Shown: positions 40,376-49,015, numbered from the stretch's first letter. The stretch: 64,000 bases of DNA from an uncultured Prevotella sp. (GCA_905233985.1 CAJOFA010000017.1:1-64000); one strand, 5' to 3'. The notes: generated by a model from the sequence alone, not told the origin. Numbers and translations: made by a program.

Positions 40376-41653
40376 ATGCTACAGAATGAAAGAAAAGAAG
40401 TTCTAAAGAACGTTCAGAGTGGTAAACCATTTGCCACTGGTTACCAGCTACTATACCGGGGAGTCCTTAAGCCGTTTGAGGTTTGGGAAATACCCCTAGA
40501 AGCGTTGATATATAACCAATACAATGGGCGTATTGGCAGTGTCGTAAAGTCATATGAGAAACAAAGCCACACTTTAAATCCGGAAGAAGAATCAGACATT
40601 GCGCTGATAGAAAAGTTCTTATGGGAATCAAAAAAAGATGCCAATAAGAACACGATGGACAGCCTTAGAAAAACTGGGCAAATTAAGTTTGGTATTGTTT
40701 CTTCAGATGGTGTTATAATAGATGGAAACCGAAGGGCTTCTTTAATGAATAGGATTCGCCTCGATGCCCATTCAACACAGGAAGAGAAAGACCGATGTAA
40801 ATATTTTAAGGCCGTTATTCTTCCCGAAAATGCAACAAAAAAAGACATTCTTCAGTTAGAGACATCTTTTCAGATGGGGGAAGACGAAAAGGTTGACTAT
40901 AATCCCATTGAGAAGTATCTCAAATGTAAAGACCTTGAAGATGCCGGTTTTACCAGAGACGAAATCGCCAGTTTCATGGGTATAACCAAAAAAGAGGTTG
41001 ATCAAGACCTTGAAATACTAGATTTGATGGATCAATATTTGGCTTTCTATGAATATGATGGAATCTATACTATGGCAGAAGGGCATGAGGATTCTTTCCA
41101 AAAACTGAATATAGCATTAAAACAATATCAGTCTGGAGTCGCAAACATGTGGAATTATACTGCTCAGGATTTAAATGATCTGTTAGGTGTCGCATTTGAT
41201 TACATTCGTTTAAACCTTCCACAGAATGATATCCGTGATATTTTTAGAAAACCGACACAAAATAGTAGTAGCATATTTGGCTCTAAAGAACGATGGAACA
41301 AATTCTTCGACCATCATCAAGAAGTAATATCATCGTTCACTGAAAAACCAGTAGAAGAATATGTTCGTGACGCATCTGGTGCTGATATTACTCCTTGTTT
41401 ACAGGCTAGAGATGCTGATTGGAGAAAAAAGATGAATACAGCATTAACAGAGACTTTCAAGAAAGCACAAGATGAAATTGACAGTCAACTAAGTGCTAAT
41501 GCGCCGGTTATTCTGATATCAAAAGCAAATAGTGCTTTGGAATCTATAGATAGCAACTCTAATGGATTCAAAAACAATATCCAATCTATCTTGGAAGGTC
41601 TAAACAAACTTATTGAAAAGGCCACGGCATTAAAGTCAGAAATCAATGGATGA
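40376..41653 (+). CDS. ParB-like nuclease/DNA-binding protein (operon gene 3)
   Basis: A 425-residue protein. The N-terminal half has a ParB/sulfiredoxin-type fold: WEIPLEALIYNQYNGRI, then GVIIDGNRRASLMNRI (the DGxRR motif where CTP or DNA contacts lie in ParB), KYFKAVILPENATKKDILQLE, and a helix-turn-helix (FTRDEIASFMGITKKEVDQDLEIL). The C-terminus is helical and coiled-coil-like. ParB-like proteins in defence loci act as sensors or nucleases. It starts 4 bases after gene 2 and overlaps gene 4 by 8 bases, so it must be made with them. Confidence 0.75.
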   Translation: MLQNERKEVLKNVQSGKPFATGYQLLYRGVLKPFEVWEIPLEALIYNQYNGRIGSVVKSYEKQSHTLNPEEESDIALIEKFLWESKKDANKNTMDSLRKTGQIKFGIVSSDGVIIDGNRRASLMNRIRLDAHSTQEEKDRCKYFKAVILPENATKKDILQLETSFQMGEDEKVDYNPIEKYLKCKDLEDAGFTRDEIASFMGITKKEVDQDLEILDLMDQYLAFYEYDGIYTMAEGHEDSFQKLNIALKQYQSGVANMWNYTAQDLNDLLGVAFDYIRLNLPQNDIRDIFRKPTQNSSSIFGSKERWNKFFDHHQEVISSFTEKPVEEYVRDASGADITPCLQARDADWRKKMNTALTETFKKAQDEIDSQLSANAPVILISKANSALESIDSNSNGFKNNIQSILEGLNKLIEKATALKSEING

Positions 41654-43604
41654 AATAGGAAAACTATCGATTAGATCCCTAGATACAGGATTCGTTATAC
41701 AAGGCGATACTGCTAGAATTTTGCGGAATCGATTTGCTATGATGTATCTCCGAAGAAACTTGTCTCATGATATCGCAAATAATGATATAATAATAACTGA
41801 CACAATGGATATAAACACCATTATGTCACATGTGTCAGTCTTGGCAAAATATGCAAAATGCGAAGTTACTTTTGACGAGAATGTCGATGCTGAGATAAAA
41901 GCATATGAGAATAGAGAACTGCTATTCGCAGAATTCTCCCAGAAAGCAAAAGACATAAGGGATAATCATCCTGTCATTTCTGAATTTGAGGATTTTAAGG
42001 ATTCCATGATTGCCAATATGCCTGCACGGCAATTATATAAACTACAATTGTTGTCCGCATATCACATGGCGTTCGCACAGAATTCATGTAACTTTTCTGT
42101 CCCTGGTGCGGGTAAGACGAGTGTAGTATATGGATCATATGCTTATTTGAAGAACTTACCAGCTACCAATCCAAAGCATGTGGACAAGTTACTCATAATA
42201 GGTCCACTTAGTTCCTTTGGACCATGGGAAAACGAGTATCAAGAATGTTTTGGTCGTAAAGTAGAATCCATGAGACTTATTGGCGGTGTATCAAGGAATC
42301 AGAAATCACAATATTTACATGGATTAAATACCGCAGAACTAACTATAACATCTTATCAATCTGTTATCTCCATAAAAGATGACCTTCGATTCTTTTTGGC
42401 ACATAACAAAGTTATGGTTGTTCTCGACGAGGCTCATAAAATCAAAAACACTCATGGGGCAATCACTGCATCTTCTACCATGGAATTAGCGGAATTAGCG
42501 ATTTCTCGTATAGTATTAACAGGAACTCCCGCCCCGAACGGTTATGAAGACCTTTATAATCTCTTTAGGTTTATATGGCCTGACAGGAATGTTATTTCGT
42601 ATAACATAGCTCAACTTGCAAATATGTCAAGTAATCCTGATGATGAGCGCGTACCTGATTTAATAAATAATATTTCACCATTTTTTATTCGCGTAAAAAA
42701 AAGCGATTTGAATATTCCGCCAGCAGTATACAAGGAGATTATTGTTCCGATGTCAGATTCACAACGTGCTATTTATGATGCAATTGAGAATAAGCTGATG
42801 GATTCATTTGATGATGAAGATACCCCTTATTTAAAGAAGATTCGTCAAGCAAAAATGATACGTTTGATGCAAGCGGCAACAAACCCAGAATTATTAAAAT
42901 ATTCTTTGGTAGGCTTTACTGATGAAAATGGCGATGCTATAGCGGAATCAGAAGAAGACAGCCTTTTTATCAGCAATATTTTGCAATTTGTCACAAATGA
43001 AACTCCAGCAAAATTTAACCGTGCCGTTGAATTAGTTCAAGACATTATTTCAGATGGCGGAAAAGTGGTAATTTGGGCCTCTTTTATTCGTAATATAGAA
43101 AGAATGAGTCAATGTCTTAAAGATAAAGGTATCGCTTCTAAAACATTGTATGGTGCCACGCCTGTTGAAACTGCTGCTGATGAGAATGAGTTTCTGATGG
43201 AAACAAGAGAATCTATTGTTAGGGAATTCAATTCTGACAATTCCTCGTTCAATGTCATTATTGCTAATCCTTTTGCTGTAGCAGAATCAATTTCTTTACA
43301 CAAAAAGTGCCATAATGCTATCTATCTAGAAAGATCGTTTAATGCAGCCCACTTTATTCAATCTAAAGATAGGATTCATCGTTATGGACTGCCAGAAGAT
43401 ACCGTAACAACATACTATTATTTGATATCAGAATCTTCTATTGACGAAACAATCAATTCTAGACTCATTTTAAAGGAAACCCGCTTAAACCAAATAATGG
43501 AAAGTATGCCTATTCCTTTGTTTGATAATAGTCTTGAAGAGGGAGGGTTGGATGACATAAAGGCCATTATTAATGACTATGCGCAAAGAACTAAGAAAAT
43601 ATAG
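41646..43604 (+). CDS. SNF2-type helicase/translocase (operon gene 4)
   Basis: A 652-residue superfamily 2 ATPase. Motif I GAGKTSVVYG (residue ~155), DEAH box VVLDEAHKIKN (~260), motif III LTGTPAPNGYEDL, and in the second RecA domain VVIWASFI and motif VI QSKDRIHRYGLPED, typical of SNF2 proteins. These pump along double-stranded DNA and in defence systems often drive nucleases or scan for foreign DNA. The first ~130 residues are a separate unrecognised domain. Start ATG lies inside gene 3 and its end overlaps gene 5 by 32 bases, showing close translational coupling. Confidence 0.92.
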   Translation: MDEIGKLSIRSLDTGFVIQGDTARILRNRFAMMYLRRNLSHDIANNDIIITDTMDINTIMSHVSVLAKYAKCEVTFDENVDAEIKAYENRELLFAEFSQKAKDIRDNHPVISEFEDFKDSMIANMPARQLYKLQLLSAYHMAFAQNSCNFSVPGAGKTSVVYGSYAYLKNLPATNPKHVDKLLIIGPLSSFGPWENEYQECFGRKVESMRLIGGVSRNQKSQYLHGLNTAELTITSYQSVISIKDDLRFFLAHNKVMVVLDEAHKIKNTHGAITASSTMELAELAISRIVLTGTPAPNGYEDLYNLFRFIWPDRNVISYNIAQLANMSSNPDDERVPDLINNISPFFIRVKKSDLNIPPAVYKEIIVPMSDSQRAIYDAIENKLMDSFDDEDTPYLKKIRQAKMIRLMQAATNPELLKYSLVGFTDENGDAIAESEEDSLFISNILQFVTNETPAKFNRAVELVQDIISDGGKVVIWASFIRNIERMSQCLKDKGIASKTLYGATPVETAADENEFLMETRESIVREFNSDNSSFNVIIANPFAVAESISLHKKCHNAIYLERSFNAAHFIQSKDRIHRYGLPEDTVTTYYYLISESSIDETINSRLILKETRLNQIMESMPIPLFDNSLEEGGLDDIKAIINDYAQRTKKI

Positions 43605-45069
43605 TTCCATAGGAAACAAGGCAGGCATATTACTTTTGTGCAAAAAAGTACTTACCGGTCAGATGGAAGACTTATCTTCCATCGGGGCATCTTGTTCTTT
43701 TATTAATGGTATTGAATTGAATTTCAAATGCGGCATTATAGCTTTCGAAGATATTAAACTAATTTCCGTTACTGATGGTAAATGCATTGCAAATAACATC
43801 TTATATTCTGCTCAAAAAGAATCTTTTTTTTTAGAGCAGCTATGCAGATATTGCATGAATGCTCTTGTCCAAATGGATTTGATACAAATAGAGCATCTCA
43901 AATATAACGAATTAAAAGATGCATTTCAAATTCCAATGTATGCTTTCAAGCTAGAATGTGCAGTATATAGAAATATGCTTATTACATTCGGTGCAATTGT
44001 ACCGGAAGGTGCATTGTTTACCATAAATGAAAAATTTGAGGAAGACTTCTCAAAATATGTATCTAACAAGCGAAAAATTTCACAAGAACAGCTTCTCGCA
44101 AAGCTAGACCAAGAGCGTATTATTGGAGAAAAAGGTGAGGCATTTGTTTTAAGTTTCGAGAAAAAACGTTGTCATTTCACATTCAAACAACTAAAAAGGA
44201 TAAAACAAATTTCAGTCGTAGACGCATCTGCGGGATATGACATTCTGTCTTTTGAGAATGAACTCTCTGAAGCAAAACGATACATTGAGGTCAAGACATA
44301 TTGCGGCGATGTGCATTTTTATTGGTCAGCGAATGAAATAGAAGCTTCAAGATTACGAAACACATCATACTACCTTTATCTTGTTGATTATAGCAAAATA
44401 AATATTGAAGGATATACTCCGCTTATGATTCAAAATCCTTATGTAAACATCAAGAATTTGGCGGTATGGGATATGCAGCCTTCTTCGTATGTTATTACAA
44501 CAGGTATGAAGGAAAGTGAGCTAAAGTCAATTTTCACCTCAGACACACAGATTGATGTTGCTGATGAAACAACAGATGAATCTATTCAGTCTACAATTAT
44601 CAGACTTTACAGCGATGAGGATAAGGTCGAAGATGGAAGATATATCCCACTATACTCTATTAGAGCAGCGTGCGGAAAATTTCTATACAACGAAGATGCC
44701 GAGATTCTCGGTTGGGTAGATGCAGAGGAGTATAATCTTCCTAACGGGAAGAACTATTTCATCGTTAAGGCAAAAGGGCATTCGATGGAGTCAAGAATTC
44801 AGGACGGTGATTATTGTTTGTTTGAACATGGCACATCATTCTATGAGAATGACATCATTCTCGCTGAGATTCCCAACAAGGATGTTGATTATGGTGGGTC
44901 GTTTACGATTAAAAAATATACTCGTAAAAAGAGTTTAATAGACGATGTCTATCAACACTCTGTGATAACACTTGAACCGCTAAACAACGACTATGAACCA
45001 ATAGAATTTGACATTGATTCCGGCCAAGATTTGAAAATGGTTGGGGTATTCAAAAAAAAGATCCTCTAA
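43573..45069 (+). CDS. DUF3883-like PD-(D/E)xK nuclease fused to S24/LexA-type peptidase domain (operon gene 5)
   Basis: A 498-residue fusion. Residues 1-180 are not recognised. Residues about 190-280 form a DUF3883-type restriction-nuclease fold: GEKGEAFVL, GYD (Asp223) and IEVKTY (Glu239-Val-Lys241), matching D...E-x-K. Residues about 355-498 are an S24 domain: RAACGKF with the Cys367-Gly368 candidate cleavage site, nucleophile Ser404 in GHSMES, general base Lys447 or Lys448 in FTIKKY. LexA, UmuD and phage repressors use this fold for RecA-stimulated self-cleavage at Ala-Gly or Cys-Gly. Here cleavage would cut the nuclease from the S24 domain, suggesting damage-triggered activation or shut-off (inference). 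Confidence 0.8.
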   Translation: MTMRKELRKYSSIGNKAGILLLCKKVLTGQMEDLSSIGASCSFINGIELNFKCGIIAFEDIKLISVTDGKCIANNILYSAQKESFFLEQLCRYCMNALVQMDLIQIEHLKYNELKDAFQIPMYAFKLECAVYRNMLITFGAIVPEGALFTINEKFEEDFSKYVSNKRKISQEQLLAKLDQERIIGEKGEAFVLSFEKKRCHFTFKQLKRIKQISVVDASAGYDILSFENELSEAKRYIEVKTYCGDVHFYWSANEIEASRLRNTSYYLYLVDYSKINIEGYTPLMIQNPYVNIKNLAVWDMQPSSYVITTGMKESELKSIFTSDTQIDVADETTDESIQSTIIRLYSDEDKVEDGRYIPLYSIRAACGKFLYNEDAEILGWVDAEEYNLPNGKNYFIVKAKGHSMESRIQDGDYCLFEHGTSFYENDIILAEIPNKDVDYGGSFTIKKYTRKKSLIDDVYQHSVITLEPLNNDYEPIEFDIDSGQDLKMVGVFKKKIL

Positions 45070-45072
45070 ATC

Positions 45073-45651
45073 ATGACAGTGAAAAGGTCTCCACAAGAAA
45101 TCCACAAATATATGTCTGCCATCCGGTCGAAGGACACGAAGCCAGAGATGATTGTGCGACGTGGGTTGTGGGCGAGAGGGTTTAGATACAGGCTGAATCA
45201 TAAGCGACTGCCCGGGCATCCTGACTTGGTACTTAGAAAGTACAGGACGTGCATCTTTGTGAACGGCTGCTTCTGGCATGGACACAATGTGGCTTTGCCA
45301 CAGATGTCTGAAGGAAGAGGTCAGATGGAAGATTTGGTGAATAGTGAGTGTTGCAAGATCCCAAATACGAATCGCGAGTTCTGGGTGACGAAGATTCGCA
45401 GAAACAAGGAACGGGATAAGGAGGAACAGAAGAAATTGGCGGCTATGGGTTGGCATTGCATTACCGTCTGGGAGTGTGAGCTGAAACCAGCAAAGCGTGA
45501 AGAGACTTTAGATTCTATAGCTTTCACTTTGAACCACATATGGTTGCAAGACCACCAAGCTAAAGTTGTATCCTATCCAAAACTGGAGGAAGAGGACAAG
45601 CAGATTGCTATGGCAGCAGAAAGTGTGCACAGCAGAGACTCCGTTGAATAA
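45073..45651 (+). CDS. vsr: Vsr-type very short patch repair endonuclease (operon gene 6)
   Basis: A 192-residue protein, longer at its C-terminus than E. coli Vsr. Family signatures are clear: SAIRSKDTKPEMIVRRGLWARGFRYRL in order (start and E of the N-terminal motif), LPGHPDLVL with the catalytic Asp, FVNGCFWHGH with the two His, and ITVWECEL. Vsr nicks at T:G mismatches arising from deaminated 5-methylcytosine and so goes with a C5 methyltransferase, here five genes upstream. Its base composition is closer to the core genome than that of genes 1-5. It starts 3 bases after gene 5. Confidence 0.93.
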   Translation: MTVKRSPQEIHKYMSAIRSKDTKPEMIVRRGLWARGFRYRLNHKRLPGHPDLVLRKYRTCIFVNGCFWHGHNVALPQMSEGRGQMEDLVNSECCKIPNTNREFWVTKIRRNKERDKEEQKKLAAMGWHCITVWECELKPAKREETLDSIAFTLNHIWLQDHQAKVVSYPKLEEEDKQIAMAAESVHSRDSVE

Positions 45652-45672
45652 TAAAGAGAGACGCTAAGAATA

Positions 45673-45780
45673 CACGGGGACTGTCCCCCTGTGAGGTCCG
45701 ATAACAAACTCAAGGGCTTGCTTCGCACCACGCGGAGCAGGCCCTTTAATTATGACCGATGGAAGATTGATGAGGGCTGA
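45673..45780 (+). repeat. 108-bp direct repeat, left copy
   Basis: Matches 47042-47149 with one mismatch in 108 positions. It contains an AAGGGC-TGCT / AGCA-GCCCTT hairpin. GATGGCTG-like heptads follow to about 45840. It begins 22 bases after the vsr stop and ends the operon region. Confidence 0.95.
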
Positions 45781-45928
45781 TGGATGAAGGCTGATGGCTG
45801 AGGGATGAGGTATGAGGTATGAGGGCTGATAATAAAGCAAAGCCCGTTCTTGCATCCCTTTGGTGGCAAGCGGCAGAGCCGAGTGCAAGAAAACTCAAAA
45901 AAATTTTGGTTTTCTACTCACTTATTCG

Positions 45929-45937
45929 TACCTTTGC
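45929..45937 (+). promoter_or_regulatory. Promoter -7 element (TACCTTTGC) of fic
   Basis: A perfect box 17 bases before ATG 45955, which fixes the fic start and excludes the longer frame from 45850. Confidence 0.75.
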
Positions 45938-45954
45938 AACATATTACGCTAATC

Positions 45955-47010
45955 ATGACACAAGAGAATAGAGACAGATTACTACGATTGCTTCAGCAGC
46001 ATAAGAAGTTGGGTATATCCGATCAGATAGACTTCGACAAGTTCTATCTCTACTCCATTATTACGCACTCTACAGCCATCGAGGGCAGTACGGTGACGGA
46101 GGTGGAGGCTCAGTTGCTGTTCGACGAAGGCATCACCAGCAGCAAGCGTACCATGCTGGAGCAGCAGATGAACCTCGACCTGAAGGTGGCTTACGACTAC
46201 GGACGTGAGTGGATTCGTCGGCATGAACCTATCACTACCGATTGGCTTGTTCTCTTGGCATCCAAGGTAATGGCTCGCACGGGTAGCGAGTATCACTCTA
46301 TTGGTGGTGACTTCTCTGCTGCCAAGGGTGAGTTGCGTAAACTGAATGTTACTGCTGGCACAGGTGGCAAGTCTTATATGTCGTATCAGAAAGTGCCTGC
46401 ACGTCTCGCTGCCTTCTGCGAGGAACTTAATCGTAGGCGCAAAGCCATAGACCCCACCGATGTGGCCGCTGTCTATGACCTCAGTTTCTGGGCTCACTTC
46501 GAACTGGTGACCATCCATCCGTGGGCTGACGGTAACGGACGTACCAGCCGCCTGCTGATGAACCTGCTGCAATGGGAGTTTGATGTGTTGCCGACTAAGG
46601 TTGTCAAAGAAGACAAGGCCGAATATATCCAGGCGCTGATAGACACCCGCGAGAGCGAAGACCTCAACATTTTCCTCGATTGTATGACCCGTCATCATTG
46701 CCAGCACCTGCAGACAGATATCGACCAATTCATGCAATCTATGGCATCAGAAATGGTCGATAAACAGGATTTGAAACAGAAAATGGTCGATAAATGGTCG
46801 ATAAAGCCCTCTTTGGCAGAGAAAATGGTCGATATTTTGATTTTCCTGAACGATAAGGACGAAATCACTACCGACGTTATTGTTTCTCACTTCGGCTACA
46901 CTCCGACCACTGCCAAGCGTTACCTCCGCCAACTCACGGAGTTTGGCTACTTGGAGGCACATGGTGGTAATAAGAATAGAACATATACAATGAAGGCTGC
47001 GAGTCAGTGA
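45955..47010 (+). CDS. fic: Fic-family AMP-transferase with N-terminal inhibitory motif and winged helix
   Basis: A 351-residue protein. The active motif is HPWADGNGRTSR (His188), which transfers AMP or another nucleotide part to target hydroxyls. An inhibitory motif (S/T)xxxE(G/N) is present near the N-terminus as STAIEG (Ser39-Gly44), so it looks like a class II, self-inhibited Fic. A C-terminal winged helix (DVIVSHFGYTPTTAKRYLRQL) suggests DNA binding; a short tandem (EMVDKQ, QKMVDKW, EKMVDI) links the two. It lies between two 108-bp direct repeats, so it could be lost by recombination. Confidence 0.93.
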   Translation: MTQENRDRLLRLLQQHKKLGISDQIDFDKFYLYSIITHSTAIEGSTVTEVEAQLLFDEGITSSKRTMLEQQMNLDLKVAYDYGREWIRRHEPITTDWLVLLASKVMARTGSEYHSIGGDFSAAKGELRKLNVTAGTGGKSYMSYQKVPARLAAFCEELNRRRKAIDPTDVAAVYDLSFWAHFELVTIHPWADGNGRTSRLLMNLLQWEFDVLPTKVVKEDKAEYIQALIDTRESEDLNIFLDCMTRHHCQHLQTDIDQFMQSMASEMVDKQDLKQKMVDKWSIKPSLAEKMVDILIFLNDKDEITTDVIVSHFGYTPTTAKRYLRQLTEFGYLEAHGGNKNRTYTMKAASQ

Positions 47011-47041
47011 GAGTGCACACGGGAACCAGTGCACATGAAAT

Positions 47042-47149
47042 CACGGGGACTGTCCCTCTGTGAGGTCCGATAACAAACTCAAGGGCTTGCTTCGCACCAC
47101 GCGGAGCAGGCCCTTTAATTATGACCGATGGAAGATTGATGAGGGCTGA
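47042..47149 (+). repeat. 108-bp direct repeat, right copy
   Basis: The partner of 45673-45780, 1369 bases away. TGATGG-type heptads follow to about 47190. Confidence 0.95.
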
Positions 47150-47336
47150 GGGAGGATGTCTGATGGTTGATGGAAGATGGTTGATGGATGAAAAAAAGAA
47201 ATGTGGAAGCCAGCCGGTTTCCACATCCTTATTATATGGTGCTTAAAAGATGAAATCCCTGTATGATTGTCGGTTGATCACGGGAGTTTTGCAAGCCCCT
47301 CTTTTGCCTCAGGGGCATAGGTTATGGTGTACATGC
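47150..47336. other. Spacer, no gene seen
   Basis: Starts with TGATGGTTGATGG heptads, followed by ordinary sequence. No toxin gene partner for the antitoxin at 47337-47585 is found here. Confidence 0.6.
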
Positions 47337-47585
47337 TCAGAGTGAATTAAGCCAGACGTTCATTTCATCGCGATTGGTAAAGGTGATTCCCTTACCTTCT
47401 GCAATCTCTTTTTCCGCCTTGTCAAGACGGGCAAAGAACTCTTCTTTGCTGAGAAGGGTCGGGTCAGACTCTTTTTCGGATACAAGCTTGCGCAAGTACT
47501 TGGCAACACGCTTTAACATGCTTTCGTCTTCAGCGATAGCACCCAAGTTGCGTAATATCTCTGCATTTAATTGTACGGCTGTCAT
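47337..47585 (-). CDS. Small antitoxin-like protein, orphan
   Basis: An 82-residue protein starting MTAVQLNAEILRNLGAIAED and ending FTNRDEMNVWLNSL. I recognise the layout as a Prevotella/Bacteroides antitoxin-type family: N-terminal DNA-binding segment, LxKEEFFARLDKAEKEIAEGKG helix, acidic tail. Such proteins normally precede a RelE/ParE- or YoeB-like toxin, but no toxin frame follows. ATG 47585 is chosen because the upstream in-frame Met precedes or overlaps the promoter. Its first 39 residues recur at the start of the protein at 20262-21302. Confidence 0.7.
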   Translation of the reverse strand: MTAVQLNAEILRNLGAIAEDESMLKRVAKYLRKLVSEKESDPTLLSKEEFFARLDKAEKEIAEGKGITFTNRDEMNVWLNSL

Positions 47586-47608
47586 AACATCTATTATTTT
47601 TTTCGTTT

Positions 47609-47617
47609 GCAAATATA
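47609..47617 (-). promoter_or_regulatory. Promoter -7 element (TATATTTGC) of the antitoxin gene
   Basis: A TAnnTTTGC on the minus strand, 23 bases before ATG 47585. Confidence 0.65.
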
Positions 47618-47673
47618 TGAAGTTTTTCGGAAAGTTCCAAATAAAAAAGGAAAAAGACTAAGAAAAAGAAGGA

Positions 47674-48453
47674 TTAGGCATTTTTGCGCTGACGGACGGC
47701 TTCGAAAAGGAGGATGGCGGCAGAGACGGAGACGTTGAGCGAGTCCATGCGCCCCAGCATGGGGATGCGGATATGGGCATCGGCTGCCTGACGCCATATG
47801 TCGGTAAGACCTGTCGATTCCGTACCCATGACGATAGCCGTCGGGCGTTGCATGTCGGTATCGTAGTAGAGCTTGGAATCTTGTAGCTGGGCTGTCAGAA
47901 TGTGTATGTGGTGTTGCTTGAAGAAAGCGATGCACTCTGCTGAGCTGCAAGCGATTAAGGGCACGGAGAAACAGGCTCCCAGCGAGGCGCGGATGAGGTT
48001 GGGATTATACAGGTCGGTGAGCGGGTCGCAGACGATGACGGCATCGGCTCCGGCAGCATCGGCAGAGCGAAGGACGGCTCCCAGGTTCCCAGGCTTCTCC
48101 ACACTCTCAAGGACAACGATCAGGGGTGATGCGGGCAGCTGGAGTGCGTCAAGGGTGAGACGACGCTCGCGGACAACACCTATAACTCCTTCCGTCGAAC
48201 CGCGATAGGCTATTTTCTCATAGACTTGGGGAGTGACTTCGATGATGGTGGAGGGTGGAAGGTGGAAGGTTAAAGGAGAATACCCTCCACCTTTAACCCA
48301 TAGTTCCACCACCTCATAGCCTGCTTCGATGCAATGCATGAGTTCACGCTGACCCTCCACGACGAAGAGTCCTGTGCGGCGGCGCTCCTGTGACTTCTGC
48401 TGCAACTGCACGAGCTGTTTCACCCGTGCGTTCTGCATACTGCTGATGACCAT
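47674..48453 (-). CDS. TrmH/SpoU family RNA 2'-O-methyltransferase, second paralogue
   Basis: A 259-residue SPOUT methyltransferase. RRRTGLFVVEGQRELMHCI is the N-terminal substrate domain; the catalytic motifs are VLESVEKPGNLGAVLRS, AIVMGTESTGL and IPMLGRMDSLNVSVSAAI. It should modify rRNA or tRNA. Residues around 55-68 (GGGYSPLTFHLPPS) are encoded by a heptad-like repeat (about 48247-48295) that also occurs at 31765-31800, apparently inserted in a linker between the two domains. Its ATG directly abuts the stop of the upstream gene. Confidence 0.92.
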   Translation of the reverse strand: MVISSMQNARVKQLVQLQQKSQERRRTGLFVVEGQRELMHCIEAGYEVVELWVKGGGYSPLTFHLPPSTIIEVTPQVYEKIAYRGSTEGVIGVVRERRLTLDALQLPASPLIVVLESVEKPGNLGAVLRSADAAGADAVIVCDPLTDLYNPNLIRASLGACFSVPLIACSSAECIAFFKQHHIHILTAQLQDSKLYYDTDMQRPTAIVMGTESTGLTDIWRQAADAHIRIPMLGRMDSLNVSVSAAILLFEAVRQRKNA

Positions 48454-48972
48454 TTATTCCTGTACTTTCACGGTGAAGTTATGGAACGAGCGATTGCGTA
48501 TGGACTGGTGCAGGTCAGCCATTGCTTCAACGCAGAGCTCCGGACCTGGGTCACCCGACTTGTTGACACGAGAGAAATCGGAAGAGCCGTCCTTCTTCAT
48601 CAGGTAGAGCACGCACTTGTCAAGACCTGCCACTTCGACTTCGGCAAAGGCATAGGTCCATCGTGTGCCATAGAGATACACGATGTTCTTCGACTTCCAG
48701 TACACGACCGTTGGGTCCACCTCGTCCTCTATTTCATCATGTCCCTCAAAGACGCCTGAAGTCACGACTTTAGGCTTCTCGCCAGGCTCGTCTATGATGG
48801 TGACATAGACCTGATCCACATTAAACTCCCCCGACGTGTTGTTGACGGTGTAGTCAAATTGGAACGTATAGTAAACCACTTTCGATTTCTGGCCCTCATT
48901 CTTACTCTGGGCTTGGGCCATGACGAACATCATCACCAGGGACACGAACAAAATCACTCTTTTCATATACAT
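48454..48972 (-). CDS. Secreted protein of unknown function
   Basis: A 172-residue protein with a signal peptide (MKRVILFVSLVMMFVMAQAQ, cleavage near AQAQ). The mature part is strand-rich with Tyr/Val alternation (KVVYYTFQFDYTVNN, NIVYLYGTRWTYAFAEVEVAG) and is probably periplasmic. I do not recognise the family. It has its own promoter at 49007-49015, and trmH2 follows with no gap, so they form one operon. The start may also be the Met two codons in. Confidence 0.7.
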   Translation of the reverse strand: MYMKRVILFVSLVMMFVMAQAQSKNEGQKSKVVYYTFQFDYTVNNTSGEFNVDQVYVTIIDEPGEKPKVVTSGVFEGHDEIEDEVDPTVVYWKSKNIVYLYGTRWTYAFAEVEVAGLDKCVLYLMKKDGSSDFSRVNKSGDPGPELCVEAMADLHQSIRNRSFHNFTVKVQE

Positions 48973-49006
48973 ATAGTTTTAATGGGTTTTACTTGTTTTA
49001 TCGAGG

Positions 49007-49015
49007 GCAAAGGTA
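49007..49015 (-). promoter_or_regulatory. Promoter -7 element (TACCTTTGC), minus strand
   Basis: A perfect box 34 bases before ATG 48972. Confidence 0.7.

Noticed and set aside
38091..45651. DISARM, BREX or Dnd system
   Set aside because: A methyltransferase and SNF2 helicase are shared themes, but DrmA/DrmB/DrmC, PglZ/BrxC or DndA-E type proteins are not present.
45664..45888. Minus-strand frames of 74 and 96 codons over the repeats at about 45.7 and 47.1 kb
   Set aside because: They share a segment only because it is the 108-bp repeat itself, then run into tandem heptads; probably non-coding.
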